A stretch of DNA of 64,000 bases, from NCBI GenBank assembly GCA_023515745.1, contig JALECJ010000258.1, forward strand, positions 2,889,164 through 2,953,163. The letters are read 5' to 3'. The notes beneath the pieces are model-generated. The model worked only from the letters and a program-made list of their open reading frames with translations. It had not been told where the DNA came from and searched no databases. The position numbers and the translations under genes were made by a program. Of this stretch, positions 57,009 to 64,000 are shown in pieces. The DNA comes from Amoeboaphelidium protococcarum (taxonomy: Eukaryota > Aphelidiomycota > Aphelidea). Numbering within the stretch: the first letter of the stretch is position 1; the number at the start of each line of letters is the position of its first letter.

Positions 57009-57671
57009 ATGAACATATTTGGCAGTCGAAAGACTCCGCAAGAACTCTTGAGGTAGAATTAAAGAGCCCTCACTAGAGCGATCAGAGACTTGGACAGGGA
57101 GAGGACAAAGTTGGAGTAGCAGGAGAAGAAGATCATTGCTGACATTAAAAAGTCCGCCGCGAAAGGTCAAATGGGTGCATGTAAGGTCATGGCAAAAGAT
57201 TTGGTGCGAACTAGGAATTATGTTTAAAAGTTTTATGGCATGAGAGCATAGTTGCAAGGTGTAAGTCTTAAAATCTAGACTCTGTCCTCAAATCAGTCAA
57301 TGTCCGATGCCATGAAAGGTGTGACCAAGGCACTCAAGATGATGAACAAGAGAATGAACTTGCCTCAGATGCAAAAGATCATGATGGATTTTGAAAGAGA
57401 GTCCGAGATGATGGATATGAAGTAGGAGATGATGGGCGATACTATCGATGACGCTCTGGATGACGACGTGGGTGAGGATGAAGAGGAAAGTGAAGCTATT
57501 GTACAGTAGGTGTTGGATGAGATTGGCATTGGTGTGAATCAAATGCTGCCAGGCGCGGTGATTGGCAGCGGCGAGTCGTCGGCCGTTGGGCAATCTGGAA
57601 GACAAGTCGCTGCCGTTGGTGAAGGCGGAGATGATCTCGAGGCTCGTCTTAATAACCTCAGAAAAGATTGA
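57009..57671 (+). CDS. CHMP2A: ESCRT-III subunit CHMP2/Vps2
   Basis: 220 aa, intronless. Starts MNIFGSRKTPQELLRQNQRAL (family: FGrrkTPeEmLRqNqRaL), followed by the basic helical core DLDRERTKLEQQEKKIIADIKKSAAKGQMGACKVMAKDLVRTR, the MNLPQMQKIMMDFERESEMMDMKQEMM segment and a C-terminal MIT-interacting motif (DDLEARLNNLRKD). It forms membrane-remodelling filaments disassembled by Vps4 in multivesicular body formation and cytokinesis. TAG/TAA encode family-conserved Gln in RQNQRAL. TGA at 57669-57671. Confidence 0.96.
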
Positions 57672-58525
57672 ATTTACATTTCTATGTGCAGTACCTTGGT
57701 CTTTGTATTTTTAGTTTTTATACTTTATAAATTTGCCAAGTGATATACACAATGTTTCAAGGTTTGATCAACGGGACATGACACGTCCAATGCCATATCA
57801 TGCGAAGGCTTAAGATTTATTCTATCTTACAGGTATCAAATTCATATAGGCGTAACATTTGGTATAAGAAAGAGGCGATAATAGCGTTGACTGAGATCGA
57901 TAAAGAACGTACAGTATTGTCAAGTTAATGATAACGAATAGATGTCCAGATTATGTTTCAGTCAGGTAAAGTAGATATCGATTAATTATCCGACAACATT
58001 GACCTTTGCTAATAGCGCTGTAAGACTACTCATTGCATAACGTACTCGGATCGAATGAATTAAGCAACTATGTTCGGCGTAATAAGACGGTTACACTTTA
58101 CTAAGAAATGAAAAGCGGCGACTCTACAGAATAACCATTATATAGCAATTTAGGTATAAAGGGCTGAACTCTTTACTTGCACTAATCTGAAAGTTAAAAC
58201 GTGACACAATGATAATGCTGCTGTGCAAATAATTGGCGGTCGAACTAAAACACGTGTGTCACGTTGAACCCGTGAATGAAATTGAAGATGTACAGTACAG
58301 ACAGACAGCCAATAACGGCCAAGTATTTAGGATAGAATTCTTGATATTGAAAAGACCAGGGGTAAGACTTATACGTCAGAGTGAAGGTGCATGCTAATTG
58401 GTGAATTTTCGTACTTTGCATCTCCGCAACTAGTTTCGCGCTCTTTTTCATCTACAGAATATTAGTGCATTAATTTTTTAAATTCTAAATTAATATCCTT
58501 TTAAGAATCATCCTTTTGCTTGATT
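57672..58525. other. Intergenic region
   Basis: About 850 bp. A 68-codon minus-strand frame (58245-58451) has no recognisable features. No RNA gene or repeat was seen. The AT-rich stretch before 58526 is likely the promoter of the Cys-rich secreted protein. Confidence 0.4.
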
Positions 58526-59131
58526 ATGAAATTGATTTTTGCTTTAGCATTCGCGTGTGCTAGTGCTGTTTTGGCCTCTGATTGCCCATCGTTTGAATCG
58601 TCGTGTTCTAACGCTTGCTCATCTGCCACTGGATAAATGAACAATGCTACTTGCGGCCCTTTCCGTGGCATGTGCTCATGTAAGCCTTCTAAAGACGCGT
58701 CTTAGTCCGCGCCTGATAGTAATAAGGTGCAGAATTTCTGTGGCAGCATGAATTCTACCTGTTCTAGCTCTGTGTGTGGTGAGGCAAGACTTGTGGACTC
58801 TTTCTCGTGTGATGGCTTCTCATTTAGCTCGCAGTGTCTGTGCTTCTCCAATACCAATCTGAATGGAGGTGCGATGTTGGGCAAGAATGAGACTCAGTGT
58901 TAGAGCAAAATCTCTGAGTGCAATTCTAAATGCGAATCTAAAGGTGGTGTCAAGTCTAACTCTTGTGTCGATCCAGCAAAAGCCGTTTGCGAGTGTAATG
59001 ATGGAAGCGAAGACTCTGACGCTCCCTCTTCCTCTGCTTAGGATAGTTAGAGCGGAAATGGAGGCGCGTCTCTTCAGTTGGGATCTGCAATGATTGTTGC
59101 TGTTTCAGGCCTTGCTTTTGCTTTGCTGTGA
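58526..59131 (+). CDS. Cys-rich secreted protein with GPI-type tail
   Basis: 201 aa. Signal peptide MKLIFALAFACASAVLAS, then about 18 Cys in repeated CxxC/CxxxC contexts (CPSFESSCSNACSSATG, CGSMNSTCSSSVCGE, CQSKISECNSKCESKG), suggesting three related disulfide modules of about 50 aa. A Ser-rich spacer and a C-terminal hydrophobic segment (LGSAMIVAVSGLAFALL) follow, with no charged tail, typical of GPI attachment. It resembles fungal-type cell-surface Cys-rich proteins in layout, but no family is assigned. TGA at 59129-59131. Confidence 0.8.
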
Positions 59132-59400
59132 GCTCAGCTGCTAAGAGACTTTAATTTAAAAGTTATGGTTTTTTTATTGAATTTGATTTTAATAGACTAT
59201 CATAGAATACATCATTTTCTTTCTTTGAAAATTAATATACGCAATTTTAAAAAGGGGGGATATGAAGAGGGCGTGACTAACGAACATTATCTCATCTTAG
59301 CGCTAATCTTCGAAAGATCATTCCGTAGTTAAGTGCAGTGAAAAGTTATGTAATGACTTTCAATGCTTATATTATTACCAATGATATACCTTTTAAAACG

Positions 59401-61551
59401 TCAAAAGTCTCCGTCAAATCCAACAAAGCCAGTGAGGAGAAATATCGGATAGTATGACTTCTTCTCAATCGTATTTGTCCAGTTCCATGCGCTTGTCAGA
59501 CGTCCATCAATACAACTGCCAGCATTAAAAGAATTATCACCACCAGAACCATCGAATGCATGCTTGAAAAAATCTTGCAAGATCTCCACTTTAAGATCAT
59601 ACGTTGATTTATGAGCTTTAGCTATATAAGCCATGACATTCTTACTCTTACTTAACTCTAAATCTATTTTCTCTAAACAACTCAACACTGGATTCAAAAT
59701 ACGTGGTACCTGGGTATATTTATCAATAAAGACCAGCGCATTAGGAACATTTGTATCACCTAAATGAACAACGGATGATCCGACCCAGTTGGACGCGCCA
59801 ACTTGATTCATGACGGAATTTAGGATACGGTGAATTTCTTTAGATACTCGAGGAGATCTTTAAAGTCTATTCAAGCCTTGTCCAGTATCAGCCAGTCTGT
59901 ACCTGTTATCCAATTCTAGCAGATCCTACTCTGCCAAATACCATAACTTGAACATATTATGAGTGATCTCCTTCCACAAAGTAAGGGACTAAAGAACATA
60001 ATAATACTACTTCTAATGACTATGTCCCAGTCTTGCTCCATTAACACCACTTTAAATAGACAGAGATGGCTTTGCTTCAGTTGGTTTAAAGTACATTTTA
60101 AGCATCTAAATCATTCTCTCTATAGGTGCTTCATTACTGCCTAGATAGCTCGAGTTGTCACTAATAGAATAGAGACACTGCTTGATCGCCTCCTGATTAA
60201 TCTAATCATTAGAATACCGCCTGGACAAAACTTCAATTGCATTCTCCTTCTGCTTGATTTCATTTTAAATTTCACGTCTAGTCTTTCGCCTGACTATAAA
60301 TTACTACGACTGCTGCTGCTACTGTCCTGCCTATTGAGGTTCGTCTTCACTGCTTGTACTCGCTGCACTACTTCTCGATTTTCTGCTGCCACCAAACAGC
60401 TTAATCCCGCCAGTGGAATTCCTCAATGAATAAGATGAAGAAGATTATTAAGATGAAGTGACAGTGCCTATTTCATACAGGTCGGGCGATATCTCTTTAG
60501 TAGCAATGGCCACCAGAGGATCCTGCAACAGCTTTAGCGCATTCGCCTATTCCAGAGTTGAATGTACAGTGACTATATCAATGACGCTATCAAACTCAAG
60601 AAGTTCCCGTACCTATTCATTAGATCTGCTGTCCATCAGTAAATGCACCAACTTGCCGTATGTATCACGCATTCGATCAGGATTCATAATCTTGTGTCGT
60701 CGACCAACTTCAAAAACTTTCTGAAAGAACTTGGCGTTATACTTGTAATCTTTGTCAGCTATAAGAGTCTAGCCAGTAGAATAATCAGACGCGACCACTA
60801 GGCCACACAGGATAGCACATAGATCCTTAATCATATGAACAATCCTATCCGCTTTATTAAACGATCGTCCGACAACATCAATCTTATCAGTGTACTCTGA
60901 TACATTCAGCGCAGCCTCAAGAAGCCTCAATACCTTCCTCTCCTTCAAGCTCAGCCTGAGTGGGATAAACTTGGCGCGCTCAATCATCTGCTCATTCACA
61001 GCAGCATCGTTCTATATCCGCTACTAAGCCTGGGACATCACATCTGATACAGTCAGTACAGGACCATCGCTGCTATCACGTATACCATCAGCCATTACCA
61101 CATCATCATCTCCTCCATTTAACTGTTATTGCACTCCTGCATCAACTTTTACTGGCTGGTGGTTCTATTATGCTAACTACTATTACTAATGCAGATTGGA
61201 ATCTTCATTTAGCCTCTTCGCAGTGTGACGATATCGATTTCCTTTACGATGAACCGACTGAAAGCAAACATTGCAAAATCTATCATCGCACTGCACACAA
61301 AGTAGATTAGACGGCTAATCCTCACATTCAACACACAGTTGAGATTCATCGCTACCATACATAGCAGCGGTATTATTAGATAGCTTTCCGAATGCAATAT
61401 TATTATCAGTCAATTTATTTTCTAGACCCAGCACTTCAGTTCCGTCCCGATCTCCGGGATGTAATTGATCCGGCATAGAGGTGAACTTTTGTATGATATC
61501 ATCCTTATTACCATCTAAAACTTGCTATAAAGTAACTTTATCACTATTCAT
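59401..61551 (-). CDS. UPF0652 (DUF2009) protein with N-terminal B-box zinc finger
   Basis: 716 aa from ATG 61549-61551 to TGA 59401-59403. The N-terminus has a B-box-like finger (CVECEDQPSNLLCVQCDDRFCNVCFQSVHRKGNRYRH). After a Gln-rich linker comes the conserved UPF0652 core: AKFIPLRLSLKERKVLRLLEAALNVSEYTDKIDV, NAKFFQKVFEVGRRHKIMNPDRMRDTYGKL, then NQVGASNWVGSSVVHLGDTNVPNALVFIDKYTQVPRI and GFVGFDGDF at the end. The family is widespread in eukaryotes but biochemically uncharacterised. The middle has a Ser/Gln-rich disordered insert. Many TAR=Gln codons. Confidence 0.85.
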
Positions 61552-61757
61552 AGCATAAAAATATACTATCCTGGATATTTAGCTAATTACGCCAATCAAA
61601 TACAACTGTACGAAGTGGTAAAAATTGCTCAGTCTGTCACTAACGCAGCGACCGTTCTCAAAAGAGAAAACAGCAAAGGCGAGCGATAAATTATGAGATT
61701 TTTCAGAGACGGTCATAAAAATCAAGTAATTATATAACGAATAAGACAATTGATATC

Positions 61758-62375
61758 ATGCTCAAACTATTTGTGAAGCTGGATGATCCTGTGGGTGATG
61801 GTAAGCGACCTTTTGATGCTATAGAGAGAATCCTTCTTACCACATCAGGCAATCTACAACGTACGGTAAGTGCAATGTATTAGAGGCCAGTCAAAGTTGA
61901 GCTGATTGAAAACAAGCGACTGATCGCTGATCGTGACGTGTATATGCGACAAGTTTAATTACATCTGGAGCAGGGACTCAATGATTAGGATATACCCTTT
62001 GGTGTTGCCGTGTCCAAGCTGGAACTATTTAATCATGATTACGCGTAATTCTTTAGTGATAATCAACCTGGACTTGGTTAATTCTTTGCGCATTTCAACA
62101 TTCTGCCTGCATTTGAACTGATTACTGCTGATAGAAATTTTGATCAAGAGACTCTAATAAAGAGTGACGATATGGATTCTCAATTTTAGAAACTATTTGG
62201 CAGTGTTGATATAGATGATAGAGTACTACGGTTCATAAAAGATAATCCAGAAAATATCTACCGCATATACAAACTATCCTACAGAGACTTTGACTGCACC
62301 TTGTTGGAAGTTTTGTCCTCTTCTCTGTTGTCTCAACGCGCGATATTAAATACGAATGTTATTTAGTCTCAGTGA
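61758..62375 (+). CDS. Small protein, possible chorismate-lyase-like (DUF98) fold
   Basis: 205 aa, intronless, from ATG 61758 to TGA 62373-62375 with several TAR=Gln. The segment DAIERILLTTSGNLQRTVSAMYQRPVKVELI resembles the (F/L)ERILLxTDGxxTxxLEAxxGEPVxVE pattern of chorismate-pyruvate-lyase-like/DUF98 proteins. Later text (FFAHFNILPAFELITADRNF) also fits that fold's core. No signal peptide or membrane segment. The assignment is from pattern memory only and is weak; the coding call itself is stronger because the frame is long and uninterrupted. Divergent from the UPF0652 gene, 206 bp apart. Confidence 0.55.
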
Positions 62376-62461
62376 ATCTGATTATAAAACTAAATCTACG
62401 GATTTGTCGATATGAGAGTTAAAGTATGTGTAAGATGAGTATTTTAATTTATCATGAATTT

Positions 62462-64000
62462 TCAAAATTGAAAGCCTTCAACTTGGCCCACAGCGTTCAC
62501 GATATCACCACTTTTGACGAGTTGCCAGCACTTGTTCAGATCTGGCGCCATATACCTGTCTTGTATCCATTTCTTAACTCCGGCTGATCTGACACACTCA
62601 TACACGCGCTCCAGATGACTTGTAGTCTTCAGTGGACGCAGCATATCCAGAGCCTGACATGAGCACGCCAACTCAATGGCAAGAACACGTTCCACATGCT
62701 CCACGACTTTGAGTGCTTTCCTGGCACTAAATCCACCCATAGACACGTGGTCCTCTTTAGATGCTGATGTACTGATAGAGTCCACTGATGCTGGATGACA
62801 CAAGACTTTATTCTCACTAACCAGACTAGCTGCTGTACAGTGAGCAATCATAAAGCCGCTATTCAGACCACCTTATTCAGTGAGGAAGGGTGGTAGTCCA
62901 GATAGACTGGAATTAACCAACCGCTCAATTCTGCGTTCAGAAATACTTGCCAATTCATGTATTCCAATAGCCAAAAAATCACAAGCCTTTGCAACGTACT
63001 CGCCATGAAAGTTTCCGCCAGATATGGATTGCTTGGAATCTGCAAATATCATTGGATTATCAGTTGCGCTATTGCATTCAGTATTAAAAATTCCATAGGT
63101 GAACTTGACGGTATCATTGGCTATGCCATGGACTTGAGGCATACATCGCAGAGTATACGAATCTTGTACCTGGCTGCAATACAAATGTGACTGTTATAGC
63201 GTGGAATCCGGGTCTCCATACTTGAGAAGAGTTCGTAATCTCTGAGCACAAAGTACCTGACCAGTATGTGGACGCACCTCATGAATCTTCTCATCAAACG
63301 CCTTCGGAGTTCCCTTCAATACCTCCAAAGATAAAGCACCGACTATATCAGCGACAAGACAGCAATTCTAAGCTCTCATCACAGCCTCACATCCAAGTGC
63401 ACAGATAAACTAAGTACCGTTGATCATGGCCAGTCCCTCTTTCGCTTTCAACTCAATAGGTTGCAACTAATGCTTAGTCAGTACTTCCATTGCATCCAAG
63501 TATGATTAAGTCTAATCATCATACATGAGGCCTTACCCGATAAGTCCAAGAGCCAGATGTGACAGAGGAGCTAAATCTCCACTGGCGCCAACGGTTCCCT
63601 GCTCCGGTACAAAAGAGAGACAATTATTGTTAAATGCATCCACCATCTACTTTAACACTTTGACAGATATACCACTGCAACCTTTAGCGAGAACATTGAT
63701 TCTAAGAGCAAGCAGCATCCTGGTACGTTCAACCGACAGAGCATCTCCGACACCGGCAGCATGACTTGTGATCAAATTCACCTGTAGCTCATCCAGCTTA
63801 TTGTCCGGAATTGACACGGTAGCAAAATTTCCAAATCCAGTATTAATACCATACACGGGCGTAGGCTTCGATGCTAGTTCTTCCACAAACTGTCTCGACT
63901 TTTGTACACATTCCCAAGCACTCTGGCTCAAATCAATCTTCAGATCTCCTGTCGCTAAAGAATATAATACTTCCGGAGTCAAATTACCACCGTCTAAGAT
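62462..64000 (-). CDS. HAL: Histidine ammonia-lyase, N-terminus beyond window
   Basis: At least 512 codons; the window edge cuts the N-terminus before [22 protein letters not shown]. The enzyme deaminates L-His to urocanate in histidine breakdown. The MIO-forming Ala-Ser-Gly triad is intact ([19 protein letters not shown]), as are [49 protein letters not shown] and SGGNFHGE. Family members of this C-terminal length with EHVER...CQALDMLRP fit eukaryotic HAL rather than PAL. Several TAA/TAG read as Gln. TGA at 62462-62464. Confidence 0.95.

Noticed and set aside
563-64000. Pervasive in-frame TAA/TAG taken as pseudogenization
   Set aside because: Motifs and reading frames remain perfect across the TAR codons, TGA alone terminates conserved proteins, and TAR often sits at family-conserved Gln.
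1-64000. tRNA genes
   Set aside because: I looked for B-box-like GGTTCGAATCC patterns on both strands and noticed none convincing. A tRNAscan run would be needed to exclude them.

Overview
This is nuclear DNA of a mitochondriate protist-type eukaryote that reads UAA and UAG as glutamine and uses only UGA as stop. The code is directly visible. Conserved proteins (RPL7, Na+/H+ exchanger, RNA polymerase III subunit, laccase, histidine ammonia-lyase, GPN3, OSBP) read through many in-frame TAA/TAG codons, often where glutamine is expected, and each ends at TGA. Genes are compact. Most have no intron; RPL7 and GPN3 have one and the tubulin cofactor B gene has five short GT-AG introns. A Grx5 with a mitochondrial-type leader argues against the amitochondriate UAR=Gln lineages (oxymonads, hexamitids). 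The exact taxon cannot be fixed from the window.

Layout. 0-9.4 kb (all minus strand): partial hypothetical, RPL7 with an intronic C/D snoRNA, a secreted protein, a GW-repeat/Q-N-rich/RRM protein resembling GW182, a small membrane protein and an Na+/H+ exchanger. 9.4-20 kb: a Fic-domain gene, a decayed partial copy of the Pol III second subunit still holding part of an intein, 3 kb of unassigned decayed DNA, and then the intact RPC2 gene interrupted by a 443-aa LAGLIDADG intein. 20-29.5 kb: an SMCR8/folliculin-type DENN protein, three tandem secreted CAP proteins, a membrane-anchored laccase, mitochondrial Grx5 and a ZC3H15/Tma46 zinc-finger protein.

29.6-48 kb is the accessory heart of the window. 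It holds a receptor kinase with a kelch-like ectodomain, a Thr stalk, one membrane span and a cytosolic kinase. Next to it is a tandem family of surface proteins sharing another ectodomain. Three members end in a short tail, one is a fragment and one carries a kinase. Remnants of kinase-gene 5' ends between the members show that the locus grew by copying a two-gene unit. A 1.6-kb perfect duplication ends at an N, so part of this array may be an assembly artefact.

48-64 kb: GPN3 GTPase, a graveyard of pogo-like and LINE-like debris, an OSBP, two secreted proteins with GPI-type tails, tubulin cofactor B, CHMP2/Vps2, a UPF0652 B-box protein, a small possible chorismate-lyase-fold protein and a 5'-truncated histidine ammonia-lyase.

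All coordinates below assume UAR=Gln.
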